From contig NZ_FTMD01000003.1 of the NCBI RefSeq assembly GCF_900156155.1, positions 248,001 through 312,000 on the forward strand: a stretch of 64,000 nucleotides of DNA, read 5' to 3'. The position numbers and the translations under genes are program-made. Origin of the DNA: Aromatoleum tolulyticum. Lineage in GTDB: Bacteria > Pseudomonadota > Gammaproteobacteria > Burkholderiales > Rhodocyclaceae. Shown in pieces: positions 28,765-38,400 of this stretch (positions within the stretch are counted from its first letter, which is position 1; each line of letters begins with the position of its first letter). A model generated the notes under the pieces. The model made no database searches, was not told where the DNA came from, and saw only the letters and a list, made by a program, of their open reading frames with translations.

Positions 28765-29532
28765 TTACTTGGCGGTCATCCGGATCGCCCCGTCCAGACG
28801 GATCGTCTCGCCGTTCAGGTAGGAGTTTTCCACGATGTGGCGAACGAGCGCCGCGTACTCCGACGGCCTCCCCATGCGCGAAGGGAACGGCACCGTCTTG
28901 CCGAGGGAATCCTGCACTTCCTGCGGCATGCCCATCAGCATCGGCGTCTCCATGATGCCCGGCGCGATCGTCATGACCCGGATGCCGAAGCGGGCGAGCT
29001 CGCGCGCGACCGGCAGTGTCAGCCCGACAACGCCGGCCTTCGACGCCGCATAGGCGGCCTGGCCGATCTGGCCATCGTAGGCGGCAACCGAGGCGGTGCT
29101 GACGATCACGCCACGTTCGCCCTCTTCGTTCGGGGCCTCCTTGCTCATCACGTCCGCTGCCAGCCGCATCATGTTGAAGCTGCCGATCAGGTTGACGTTG
29201 ATGGTGCGGGCAAAGGACTCGAGACGGTGCGGAGCGTCGCGGCCCACGATCTTTTCCGCCGGAGCGATGCCAGCGCAGTTGACGAGCCCGTGCAGCCCGC
29301 CGAATTCGGACACTGCGCGCGCGATCGCTGCCCGGGCGCTCTCCTCGCTCGTCACATCGGTGTGTGCGAACGCAACCGTCGCGCCGAGCTCCTGCGCGAG
29401 CGCCTCTCCGCCCTCGCGGTTCACATCGGCAAGCACCACCCTGCCGCCCGCCGCCGCGAGCATGCGCGCCGTTGCCGCTCCAAGACCGGAGCCGCCCCCG
29501 GTCACCACGAATACGCTGTTTTCGATCTTCAT
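28765..29532 (-). CDS. Short-chain dehydrogenase, 3-hydroxy-2-methylbutyryl-CoA dehydrogenase (HSD10-like)
   Basis: 255 residues, classical SDR. Cofactor motif TGGGSGLG (residues 11-18), NCAG, catalytic Ser-Tyr-Lys in [23 protein letters not shown], and a PG-MET segment. The sequence resembles 3-hydroxyacyl-CoA dehydrogenase type II / HSD17B10, which oxidises 3-hydroxy-2-methylbutyryl-CoA in isoleucine breakdown and other 3-hydroxyacyl-CoAs. ATG 29532 follows GAGGAG. The gene has its own promoter with a LiuR-like operator and its own terminator. Confidence 0.85.
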   Translation of the reverse strand: MKIENSVFVVTGGGSGLGAATARMLAAAGGRVVLADVNREGGEALAQELGATVAFAHTDVTSEESARAAIARAVSEFGGLHGLVNCAGIAPAEKIVGRDAPHRLESFARTINVNLIGSFNMMRLAADVMSKEAPNEEGERGVIVSTASVAAYDGQIGQAAYAASKAGVVGLTLPVARELARFGIRVMTIAPGIMETPMLMGMPQEVQDSLGKTVPFPSRMGRPSEYAALVRHIVENSYLNGETIRLDGAIRMTAK

Positions 29533-29579
29533 GCCGAACTCCTCTCCATCGCCGTCCACATGCGGCGACACGGAGGCGC

Positions 29580-29610
29580 AAAATAATTGCAGTTGACGTC
29601 AACGTCAACT
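29580..29610 (-). promoter_or_regulatory. Promoter with LiuR-like palindrome for the dehydrogenase gene
   Basis: Minus strand: -35 TTGACG (29603-29608), 17-base spacer, -10 TATTTT (29580-29585). The -35 and spacer contain the palindrome AGTTGACG-N4-CGTCAACT (29591-29610). From memory this is like LiuR operators (TTGACG-N4-CGTCAA) of branched-chain amino-acid degradation genes, which fits the product. The regulator itself is not in the window. Confidence 0.6.
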
Positions 29611-29626
29611 GTGGCCACCGGTCGCA

Positions 29627-30253
29627 CTACCTCCCTTCGCCCAGGAATCTGTACAGGGAAACGAGGATTCCCGCGGTCGCCCCCCAGATGAAGTACTCGC
29701 CGTAGGGCATCGCATAGTACTCGCGCATCCTTCCCTGGTACTCCGCCCTGTGCTTCTGGTGCCTGCCCGGATCGAGAAAGTGTGACAAGGGCACCTCGAA
29801 GGCCTCGGCGACCTCGAAACTGTCGAGCGTCAGATCGAACGGCGGGTGCACCAGTCCGACCACCGGCGTGATGCGAAAACCGGTGCCGGTCCGATATTCC
29901 GGCAGTTCGCCGAGCAACTCGATGCGATCGGGATCGAGTCCGATCTCCTCTTCCGTCTCACGCAGGGCCGTCATCACTGCCGAAACGTCGGTCTCTTCCA
30001 CCCTTCCGCCGGGGAAGCTGATCTGCCCGGGATGATGATGCAGATGATCCGTGCGGCGCGTCAGCAGCACGGTCAGCGCCTGTTCGCGTGCGACGACCGG
30101 CACCAGCACCGCTGCCGGCCGCAGATTCCGCCCCGACAGGCTGCCGTCGTCGTGCACGGGTTCGACCGTACGGGGGTCCGTGAACTGCCGCCGCAACCAT
30201 TCGGCATCGCGGAGTGCGCCCGAGCGCGCGCCTTCCTTCTCTGTCACGCCCAC
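29627..30253 (-). CDS. Nudix hydrolase, CoA pyrophosphatase-type
   Basis: 208 residues. The Nudix box GGRVEETDVSAVMTALRETE continues EEIGL (G-x5-E-x7-RE-x2-EE-x-G-L pattern), preceded by LLTRRTDHLHHHPGQISFPGG, the extra motif of the UPF0035/NudL-type CoA diphosphatases that cleave CoA and its derivatives. Start is GTG 30253, or GTG 30247 which is better spaced from GAGAGG. It lies 3 bases after the retropepsin gene on the same strand. Confidence 0.88.
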   Translation of the reverse strand: MGVTEKEGARSGALRDAEWLRRQFTDPRTVEPVHDDGSLSGRNLRPAAVLVPVVAREQALTVLLTRRTDHLHHHPGQISFPGGRVEETDVSAVMTALRETEEEIGLDPDRIELLGELPEYRTGTGFRITPVVGLVHPPFDLTLDSFEVAEAFEVPLSHFLDPGRHQKHRAEYQGRMREYYAMPYGEYFIWGATAGILVSLYRFLGEGR

Positions 30254-30256
30254 CTC

Positions 30257-30919
30257 TCAGAAACGTTTGCGCAGCGTCAGGCGGTCACCTTCCCGCTGCA
30301 TGTCCATGCGACTGAGAAAACTCATCCCGAGCAGCACGAACGGAAGATCGTTCTCGTGAATCAGTCCGTCGACGCCGTGCAACGTGACGTCGCCGACGCG
30401 TACCGTATCCAGCTTCACCTTCCATACCCTCGCGGGACCGCTGGCCGTCTGGCTCACGCCCCCCACGCCCTTGCGAAAGTCGATTCCGGCACGACGCGCG
30501 TCAGAAGCCCCCATCGACACCATGCTCGCCCCCGTATCCACGAGAAAGCGGACCGATGCGCCATTGATGCTGCCGCTGGAAAAATGATGTCCGCGTGCAT
30601 CCGCGACAAGACTGACCGCCGCAGCGCCACCCTGCTCGCCCGACCCGCCACGGACCGGGCCGGCGCCCAGTGCCACCTTCTGCCTTTTTCCGCCGATCTC
30701 GACGGTTGCCGCAGCTTCAGCCACCTCGACCAGACGCAGTCCGTCACGGGTCTGCTCACCCACCGCCAGCGTGCGCGGCGCACCACCGTCCACGACCAGC
30801 ACCGCCTTTCTGCCGAAAAGCCCGACCAGCTCGACCTCCGCTGCGAGCACCGCGTGCGGCGCCGCAACGGCGACGACCATGAACGGAATCCGAAACATCG
30901 CGACCAGACCGACCATCAT
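30257..30919 (-). CDS. Retropepsin-like aspartic protease (clan AA, TIGR02281-type)
   Basis: 220 residues. N-terminal hydrophobic segment (about 3-26) ending AVLAAE, likely a signal peptide. The C-terminal half is a single-domain aspartic protease with the catalytic FLVDTGASMV and the flap-side signature LLGMSFLSRMDM. Active enzymes are dimers. Substrate unknown. It precedes the Nudix gene by 3 bases, so the two are co-transcribed, and follows the histidine-kinase gene at 95 bases. Confidence 0.85.
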   Translation of the reverse strand: MMVGLVAMFRIPFMVVAVAAPHAVLAAEVELVGLFGRKAVLVVDGGAPRTLAVGEQTRDGLRLVEVAEAAATVEIGGKRQKVALGAGPVRGGSGEQGGAAAVSLVADARGHHFSSGSINGASVRFLVDTGASMVSMGASDARRAGIDFRKGVGGVSQTASGPARVWKVKLDTVRVGDVTLHGVDGLIHENDLPFVLLGMSFLSRMDMQREGDRLTLRKRF

Positions 30920-31014
30920 GCACCTACCGGATTAGAGCCCCACCTGTGCGCACCATTCACGCACGCCTCGAAGCAGCGTACCTTTTCGCCTCCCGCCTGC
31001 CAAATCGCAACGCT

Positions 31015-32046
31015 TCATGCCACCTTGCCGACTGTACGTGCCCCCCGCAACGGCACGCACACCTTGACGACGAACTGCATGTCCCGCGTCGAGACGTGCA
31101 GAGTCCCCTCCGCGTCGAAATACAGGCCCAATCGCTCCTCGATATTCGCCAGCGCAATCCTGTTGCCTGACGGGATCGGCGAGTCGCCGCCACATACCGA
31201 GTTGGTGACCTCGATGACGAGTTCGCTCGCCTCGGCGCGGATCGAAACATGCACGTCGCCCCCCGTCGCGAACGGCTCCACACCGTAACGCACCGCGTTC
31301 TCGAGCAGCGGTTGCAGGACCAGGATCGGGACATTCACCGACACGGGCGCGCCGTCACGATCCCAATGCACCCGCAGGCGCTCCCCCAGACGCAGCTGTT
31401 CGATCTGCAGATAGGCCTCGGCGAGGCGGATCTCATCGGCGAGCGGAACAAGCGAACGGCTGTCTTTCAGCAGCGCACGAAAGAGATCCGACATGTCGAG
31501 CAGGACCTGCTCTGCGAGGCGAGGATCCTGCCTTACCAGAGAAACTGCCGTATTCAGGCTGTTGAACAGGAAATGCGGCCGGATGCGGGACTGCAGCGCC
31601 ATCAGGCGCGCTTTGGCGAGGGCTGGCGAAAGAACCCGCTGGCGCCAGTTGAAGTAGCCCAGAATCAGCGCCGCGAGCAGACCGGCGATCCCGGCAGACT
31701 TCAGCGCCGCGCCCCAGGGGATCGCGCCCGTCCAGGCATGGAACGCGACATCCAGCCCGCCTGCGGCGGCAGCGGCGAGCGCCACCACGACCCCCACGCC
31801 ACGCCGGTACGGAATGCGTGCCAGGAGCGGCGAGAGCACGAACAACAACAGGACGATCGCCAGCAGCGACAGCTCAAATGGCAGGGCCACCGCCCCGACC
31901 CCCTTCAGGGCCTCGATCACATCCGGGGAGTGGGCCGCGAGCGTTACGAGATTGGCGGCCTCGGCGATCACGAGGATGCGCAACAGCACGCCCAGGTTGC
32001 GGAAGTCCGGAAGGGTCACGATGTCGTGCGATGGTGCGCTGTCCAA
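31015..32046 (-). CDS. AlgZ/FimS-type LytS-family sensor histidine kinase
   Basis: About 343 residues. Five to six membrane helices in the N-terminal half, then a His_kinase domain with RIRPHFLFNSLNT (phospho-acceptor His in the H-box) and a HATPase part with LLENAVRYGVEP (N-box) and ALANIEERL. The start is uncertain: TTG 32046 has AGGAG at 10 bases; GTG 32094 extends it 16 codons. The partner regulator AlgR is not beside it. It is divergent from the minor-pilin operon, which FimS/AlgR activates in Pseudomonas (known), so it may control these pili (inference). Confidence 0.85.
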   Translation of the reverse strand: MDSAPSHDIVTLPDFRNLGVLLRILVIAEAANLVTLAAHSPDVIEALKGVGAVALPFELSLLAIVLLLFVLSPLLARIPYRRGVGVVVALAAAAAGGLDVAFHAWTGAIPWGAALKSAGIAGLLAALILGYFNWRQRVLSPALAKARLMALQSRIRPHFLFNSLNTAVSLVRQDPRLAEQVLLDMSDLFRALLKDSRSLVPLADEIRLAEAYLQIEQLRLGERLRVHWDRDGAPVSVNVPILVLQPLLENAVRYGVEPFATGGDVHVSIRAEASELVIEVTNSVCGGDSPIPSGNRIALANIEERLGLYFDAEGTLHVSTRDMQFVVKVCVPLRGARTVGKVA

Positions 32047-32279
32047 CGAAATCAAGCTCCTGTTGTGAAAACCTGCTGCCGTCACACGCCGCACGGGGCG
32101 GCGTTTTCGCCCCGCAGTCTATTCCGCACCGTCGACCGGGAGTGCATCGAGGCATCCGTCTGCCACTCGTGCGCCGAAAGCAGACGCTCATCGGACGCGG
32201 CTTCTGCTTTGGCCGGACTTTGATTAGCCTCTATCCAGGATGCAGTTCCGACCATACCATCCACGTACCCCCTCATGAT

Positions 32280-32729
32280 ATGGACCTGATCGTGAACTCG
32301 AAACAAACCGCACAGCAGCCGATGCGCAACGGCTTCACCCTGATCGAAGTGATGATTGTCGTCGCGATCGTCGGGATTCTGGCCGCCGTTGCCTACCCTT
32401 CCTACACGTCCTACCTGGTGCGCTCGAACCGCAGCGTCGCCACCGCGCATCTGCTCGACATTGCGACGCGACAGCAGCAATACCGCCTCGATGCACGGAC
32501 GTTCGGTTCCCTGAGCGACATCGGCATGGGCACCCCGTCCGAGGTGAGCAAACACTATGCTGTCAGCGTTGACGGAACCCCCACCGCAACCGCCTTCACG
32601 ATAAAGGCCGTGCCGACCGGCTCGCAGTTATCGCAGGACACCAAGTGCGGCACCCTGAGCATCAACCAGGCGGGAACCAAGTCGATCTCCGGTTCCGGAA
32701 GCGTCGCGGACTGCTGGGGCGGTCGATAA
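32280..32729 (+). CDS. Type IV pilin PilE-like minor pilin
   Basis: 149 residues. Prepilin peptidase site NG|FTLIEVMIVVAIVGILAAVAYPSY, with the conserved Glu at +5 of the mature protein, then a pilin head with a C-terminal disulfide pair (Cys in TKCGTLS and DCWGGR). The leader is 18 residues from ATG 32280; ATG 32322 would leave only four. The head resembles PilE minor pilins of the FimU-PilVWXE set. First gene of the operon and 2 bases before fimT. Confidence 0.88.
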   Translation: MDLIVNSKQTAQQPMRNGFTLIEVMIVVAIVGILAAVAYPSYTSYLVRSNRSVATAHLLDIATRQQQYRLDARTFGSLSDIGMGTPSEVSKHYAVSVDGTPTATAFTIKAVPTGSQLSQDTKCGTLSINQAGTKSISGSGSVADCWGGR

Positions 32730-32731
32730 TC

Positions 32732-33217
32732 ATGAACACGACGAATGTGCGTGACCGCCTGAACGCGCAAGCTTGCTCTGCCGGCTTTTCGCTCATCGAG
32801 CTGATGATCGCCTTGGCGATACTCGCAATTCTCACCACCATCGGCTACCCGTCGTTCCAGGAGCTGCTCGCATCCCAACGCGTTCGCGCGGCGTCGTCGG
32901 CGCTCTACGACTCGATGGTCGTCGCCCGCAGCGAGGCATTGAAGAACAACGCGAACGCCAGTTTCGCGCTGTCGGGGAGCGACCTCGCAAAGGGTTGGAC
33001 GATTCAGGTCGGCGGTCAAGACGTGCATTCGCAATCGGCGCTCGCGGGACTGAGCTTCACTCCGGCAAACCCCACGATCGTCTACGGCACTACCGGTCGG
33101 CTGATCAGCGGTGCGAATACCGCGATAACCATTTCAACTACCGGAACAAACGTACAACGCTGCATCCGCCTCGATACCACCGGCAGGCCGCGACTGACCG
33201 AGGGAGCATGTTCATGA
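32732..33217 (+). CDS. FimT/FimU (GspH-type) minor pseudopilin
   Basis: 161 residues. Cleavage site AG|FSLIELMIALAILAILTTIGYPSF, then the GspH fold with RSEALKNN, GWTIQVGG and the C-terminal Cys pair (RCIRLD and GACS). FimU/FimT initiates the minor-pilin tip complex. It lies 2 bases after the first pilin gene and its stop overlaps the pilV ATG (ATGA). Confidence 0.9.
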   Translation: MNTTNVRDRLNAQACSAGFSLIELMIALAILAILTTIGYPSFQELLASQRVRAASSALYDSMVVARSEALKNNANASFALSGSDLAKGWTIQVGGQDVHSQSALAGLSFTPANPTIVYGTTGRLISGANTAITISTTGTNVQRCIRLDTTGRPRLTEGACS

Positions 33218-33807
33218 CTCGTGACCATCGTTGTAGCGAGCCCGTACGCCCGCAGAAGGGTTTCAGTCTGCTCGAGGTTCTGGTTTCGATCGTGATCCTG
33301 GCAATTGGACTTCTGGGACTCGCAGGGCTGCAGTCCAAGGCGAACGAAGTCGAGATGGAAGCCTATCAGCGTTCGATGGCGCTGATGCTGGTGCAGGACA
33401 TGGCCGACCGCATCTCCGCGGGACGCAACTACGTGGACACCTTCAAGGCGCAGAGCCTGGTCACCTACGGTGTCGGCGACGCGCAGCCCGCCACATGCGC
33501 AGACGCTGCCGACGTCAGCGCACAACTGTGCGAATGGAGCAATGCGATGAAGGGGGCATCCGAAAAGAAAGGAACCAGCAACATCGGCGCTCCCATCGGC
33601 ATGCGCGGCTGCCTGATCTCGATTCCACCGACCGATGACGCACTCGGCGAATTCTTCGTCGTCGGCGTCTGGCAAGGGCTGAGGCCGACGGCGTCGCCCC
33701 CGGCCAACACCCCGGGGGCGCAGTGCGCCGCAGACGTCGATTTCGGCGCAGGTCTGCGGCGCGCAGTCGTCACCCGCGTCCTCATTCCGAAACAAGTTGC
33801 CGGGTAA
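33214..33807 (+). CDS. pilV: Type IV pilus minor pilin PilV
   Basis: 197 residues. Cleavage KG|FSLLEVLVSIVILAIGLLGLAGLQ, then EAYQRSMALMLVQDMADRI and a cysteine-containing head, as in PilV. ATG 33214 overlaps the fimT stop by 4 bases, with GGGAG 7 bases before it, which decides against ATG 33208. PilV links PilY1 to the minor-pilin tip. Confidence 0.92.
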   Translation: MTRDHRCSEPVRPQKGFSLLEVLVSIVILAIGLLGLAGLQSKANEVEMEAYQRSMALMLVQDMADRISAGRNYVDTFKAQSLVTYGVGDAQPATCADAADVSAQLCEWSNAMKGASEKKGTSNIGAPIGMRGCLISIPPTDDALGEFFVVGVWQGLRPTASPPANTPGAQCAADVDFGAGLRRAVVTRVLIPKQVAG

Positions 33808-33813
33808 GACAAC

Positions 33814-34830
33814 ATGCACGCACCTGGATCGATCACACAGCCATGCCTCCGCGTTTCGCGCTCGCGCGAGCGTGGCATATCGCTCATCGAATTGATGATT
33901 GCCATGACGCTAGGGTTATTCGTAATTGGCGCAATGACGACCATCTTCGTTAACAACAGCCAGTCCCGGCGCGAACTGGACAAGGCGGCCCAGCAGCTCG
34001 AGAACGGCCGCTACGCGATCCAGATCCTGCGGGACGAAATCTCGATGGCGGGTTATTACGATGCCATCGCCCACCTTCCCGACACGCTTGCTTCCACGAC
34101 TGCCACCCCGTGCTCGACCGACGTGGATGTCTGGAAGGATTCGATGGATATCGCGGCTCAGGGCTTTACTCCCGACACTTTCCCTTGCTCGATTTCCGCA
34201 AAGAGCGGAACGGGACTGCTTTTTGTCCAGCGCGCCTCCACGGCGGTTACTGCACCGGACGCACTCAATCCGAACAACGGCTATTTGCAGGTATCCCTGT
34301 GCGGTGACGAGTACGTCAGCGCAGTTGCCGACAAGCCGTTCAGGGTCAAGACGGGATCAGGCACCTTCGACCTTCAGCAAATCGACTGCAAGACGGCGAA
34401 TCGGGCGCCGATCCGTCAGTACCTGCGCCGAGCTTTCTTCATCGCCGGCAACAACGTTGCGGGCGACGGCATTCCCACGCTGAAACGAGCCGATTTCCGC
34501 ACCGAGGCGCTCGGAACCACCAATCCGGACGTCCAGGCGCTGGTCGAAGGCATCGAGGACATGTCTTTCGAATACGCGATCGATACCAGCAACGACGGCT
34601 CGCCGGACCTCTTCAGCGACACCCCGACCGCGGCCCAGCTCCGCCACATCGTCGGCGTCCGCCTGTGGCTGCTCGCCCGTGCGCTCGAACCGTCGCCCGG
34701 TTACGACGCCAGCAGCAAGACCTTCACGCTGGGCCCCAAGGGCCCCGTGACGTTCGCCGACAACTACAAGCGGCACGTTTTCAGCACCTATGTCGAACTG
34801 ATCCACCCCGTCGGGCGGAGAACAAAATGA
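33814..34830 (+). CDS. pilW: Type IV pilus assembly protein PilW
   Basis: 338 residues. Cleavage RG|ISLIELMIAMTLGLFVIGAMTTIF, then RRELDKAAQQLENGRYAIQILRDEI and the MAGYY motif characteristic of PilW. Starts 6 bases after pilV, and its stop overlaps the pilX ATG (ATGA). Confidence 0.93.
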   Translation: MHAPGSITQPCLRVSRSRERGISLIELMIAMTLGLFVIGAMTTIFVNNSQSRRELDKAAQQLENGRYAIQILRDEISMAGYYDAIAHLPDTLASTTATPCSTDVDVWKDSMDIAAQGFTPDTFPCSISAKSGTGLLFVQRASTAVTAPDALNPNNGYLQVSLCGDEYVSAVADKPFRVKTGSGTFDLQQIDCKTANRAPIRQYLRRAFFIAGNNVAGDGIPTLKRADFRTEALGTTNPDVQALVEGIEDMSFEYAIDTSNDGSPDLFSDTPTAAQLRHIVGVRLWLLARALEPSPGYDASSKTFTLGPKGPVTFADNYKRHVFSTYVELIHPVGRRTK

Positions 34831-35459
34831 AGCATCTTCGAGCGCGCGCACCGCAGCAGGGTGCAGTACTTTTCGTCGGCCTGATCATGCTCATACTGAT
34901 CACGCTGCTGGCAGTCTCCGCAATCCGCCTTGCGAACACCAACCTCCTCGTCGTAGGTAACGAGCAGTTCCAGAAGGAGGCAGAGGACGCCGCCAATTAT
35001 CACCTGGACCTGGCGCTCAACTCGAACGAGTTCACCGCTCGGAACGTTAACCGGAGCGCTCCGCTTCCCGCATTTTCCGGGGCGGCCGTCACGCCCGAAA
35101 CGAACTACACGGTCACGGTGCCTCCGCCTAAATGCAAGCGCTACCGATACATTAAACAGAACGAATTGTTGGCAAAGCGGACGGTAACCGTCACTGAAGT
35201 GGTAGAGGGAGTGGAAACGGCGGTGGAAAAGGTGGAGGACTACGTGCCGATCGCCAACGTCGCCTGCTTCGGCGGAAAATCCAACGACATAATGATCATC
35301 GACCCCACAACCAACACGTCGGGCAATTCTCTGTGCGCCACTTCGCTTTGGGAAATGACGGCTAACGTCGAGCTTCCCAACGCCAGTGCCAAGGCTCAGG
35401 TGGTACAGGGCGTCGAAATGCGCATCGACTATGCCGAAGCGCAGTCTGCGTGCAAATGA
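34827..35459 (+). CDS. pilX: Type IV pilus assembly protein PilX
   Basis: 210 residues. Short basic leader then QQG|AVLFVGLIMLILITLLAVSAIR. The mature start is A rather than F, as usual in PilX, followed by EKEAEDAANYHLDLALN. Three cysteines in the head. The frame upstream of ATG 34827 lies inside pilW. Translationally coupled to pilW. Confidence 0.9.
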   Translation: MKHLRARAPQQGAVLFVGLIMLILITLLAVSAIRLANTNLLVVGNEQFQKEAEDAANYHLDLALNSNEFTARNVNRSAPLPAFSGAAVTPETNYTVTVPPPKCKRYRYIKQNELLAKRTVTVTEVVEGVETAVEKVEDYVPIANVACFGGKSNDIMIIDPTTNTSGNSLCATSLWEMTANVELPNASAKAQVVQGVEMRIDYAEAQSACK

Positions 35460-35491
35460 ATCGCGATACCCAAACGAAACGGAGCCCCGAA

Positions 35492-38400
35492 ATGAGCAAG
35501 CGACTACGCATTGCCCTAGCGATTGCCTTGATGGGAAGCAGCCTCGCACTACCTGTGGCGGCCGAGGACATCGACATCTACACGATGGCTCAGACCACCC
35601 AGGCGGCCCCCAATGTTCTCCTATTCATCGACAACTCGTCGAATTGGTCGGCGATGGATCAGGGGTGGGACAAGACGGAAGTCAGCACAAAATGTAATGG
35701 CGACGAGACCTGCCTCAAGTACGTCGATCTCGTGTTCGGCACCACCACCAGACTATCGCAAGGGCAGGTCGAGGTTCGGGCACTCAAGGCAGTCATCGAT
35801 GAACTCGCCTGCAACACCGGCGCGCCATTCACCGTCAATCTGGGGCTGATGCTCTATACGTCGGGAACGGTGGACGGCAACAACGTCGTATCCGGGTATA
35901 TCCGTCGGGCAGTCCAATCGCTTGCGCCGCTGTCCGCGGGTTGCACCAACCTTAGATCCGATTTCACCCTGATCGACAGCCAGATCCAGTCGGACGAATT
36001 CAAGGGACCGTCATCGACCGATTACGGGACGGCAATGTTCGAGGCGTTCAAGTATTTCGGCGGATACGCGAACACCAACGGCGTCGCGGCCACCACCGCC
36101 GGAAGCCCCACGGGTGCCAGAGGTTTCGGCCCGAAACGATATACACTTGAAGATGTGAAGGTCGGCTCGCAGTCTCTCAGGGACATGGAGGATCCCGCGG
36201 CGTTCGTCACCGGCTCCCGGGACACCTACCAGAGCCCCATCAACAAGGATTCATGCGGCAATAATTACCTCGTGGTGATCGGTAACCAGTTCCCGAACCA
36301 GGAATCCGGCTCCGACACAACTGTCACCCCCGCGACCAACAGGGTCATGGGGTACCTGGGACTCAAACCGCCCCAGTTGTTCCCGACCACCAACAAGGCA
36401 GACATCCGCTTTGCCGACGAATGGGCCCAGTTCCTCGCACGCACCGACGTCAGTTCGGTGGCTGGCCATCAACCGTTGAAGACATTCACGATCAATGTCT
36501 TCAACAAGAAGGAAGATCTGGCGCAGACGGCCCTGCTCAACAGCATGGCACGCAACGGCGGCTCGGGGGTCGGCGGGGCCTTCAAGGTGAATGGTGACCT
36601 CAAGGCGCTGGTCGACGGGCTGAAGACCATCTTCATGCAGATCAATGCCGTCAACAGCTCGTTCGCTTCGGCCTCGCTTCCGATCAGCGTCAACACGCAG
36701 GGCACCTACCTCAATCAGGTGTTCATCGGCATGTTCAGGCCGGACACCAAATCCCGCCCCCGTTGGGCGGGCAACCTGAAGCAGTACCAGTTCGCGCTCC
36801 AGAAAACCGTTATCGACGACGTGACGACCCGGTCGCTTTTCATCGCCGACGCGGATGGCGTGTCGGCGATCGACAACGCGAATACCGGCTTCCTGCAGGC
36901 CTGCGCACGCAGCTACTGGACCACGAATTCGGGCGAATACTGGAAGACCGTCACCGAATCCCCGACGCCCGACTACGACATTCCCGACGGAAGCTGCGTA
37001 GGATCGGAATTCAACGACAAGCCGGACGGACGTGTCGTCGAACGCGGCGGCGTGGCACAACAGTTGCGCGAAATTGCCAACCCGGCGGACAGAAAGATCA
37101 CGACGTGCGCGGCAGCCCCGTCCAACTGTACGAGCGGCACCAGTTTCGCGGTGACAACCGACGACGAGAGGTGGATCCGCGGCGACAACGTCGGAGATGG
37201 TTATAACTCGGCCACGACGACGGTAAATGAACAGTATCAACGCACCGCCAGCGTCATTCGACCCACAATCCACGGCGCCGTCGTCCATTCCCGTCCGCTG
37301 GCCATCAACTACGGGAGCAACGGAACAAACGATGTCGTCGTCTACTATGGGGCTGACGATGGGCTGTTCCGCGCGGTCGACGGCAACAAGACGGAGTCCA
37401 GCGGCAACGAACTGTGGGCCTTTCTTGCCCCCGAGTTCAAATCGCGTCTCAAGCGCAGTCGGGACAACTTCCCGCTGGTCACCTTCAAGGATGATCCCGC
37501 CGCGCCCAAGGACTATTTCTTCGACGGCTCCATCGGCGCATACATCGGCCCCGACAAGGCCGACGGAACAGGCTCGCGCGTGACCTATATCTACCCGTCA
37601 ATGAGGCGTGGCGGGAAGATGATCTACGCGTTCAATGCCACGCAGCATCCGACGACTTCAGCGCCGGTACCGATGTGGCGATTCGGGTGCGACCAGAACG
37701 GGAACTGTTTCGGCGGCAGCGACGCGACAAAGCTCGGGCAAACCTGGTCGACCCCACGGGTTGTGCGCGTAAAGAACCAGTCGAAGCTCTACACCGTTTT
37801 CGGCGCCGGCTACGATGCATGCGAAGACACGGAACCCCGGGACTGCGCCAGCGCACCGACCGGGAACGGCATTTTCGTGCTCGACGCCGCCGCCGGAACG
37901 CAACTGCGATACATCAATCTCGGAACAGGCGCCGGTCGCGTAGTGGCCGACCTCGTTCCGACCGACACCAATGACGACGGCTTTACCGACCTGATCTATG
38001 CGGCCGATACCGCCGGGAACGTGTGGCGCATCAACCTCACTGATCCGACGAAGACGGGCACCCAGAGCCAGGCGGATTGGACCGTCACGCATGTAGCGAC
38101 GATCGGGGACTGGTCATCCACCAATATCCGCAACCGCAAGTTCCTCTATGCTCCCGACGTCGTGCGGTTCGGCAACTTCAACATCCTGCTGATCGGTTCA
38201 GGCAATCGCGAAAAACCGCTCAGTACCTCCGCGGCGGCAAAAGTGAAGAACCGCTTTTACGGGTTCTGGGACGAGTTCGGAGTCAGGTCGGGTTTCGTCA
38301 CGATCGACGACCGCCAGGACTGCGATGCGGCGGGTGACACGACAATGACGAGCAGTTCCTGCCACCTGATGAATACCAGCACCACGACGCTCGATTACTT

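Noticed and set aside
29591-29610. TTGACG...CGTCAA read as an Fnr box
   Set aside because: The spacing between half-sites is 6 bases, not 4, so it does not fit Fnr; LiuR-like is the better reading.
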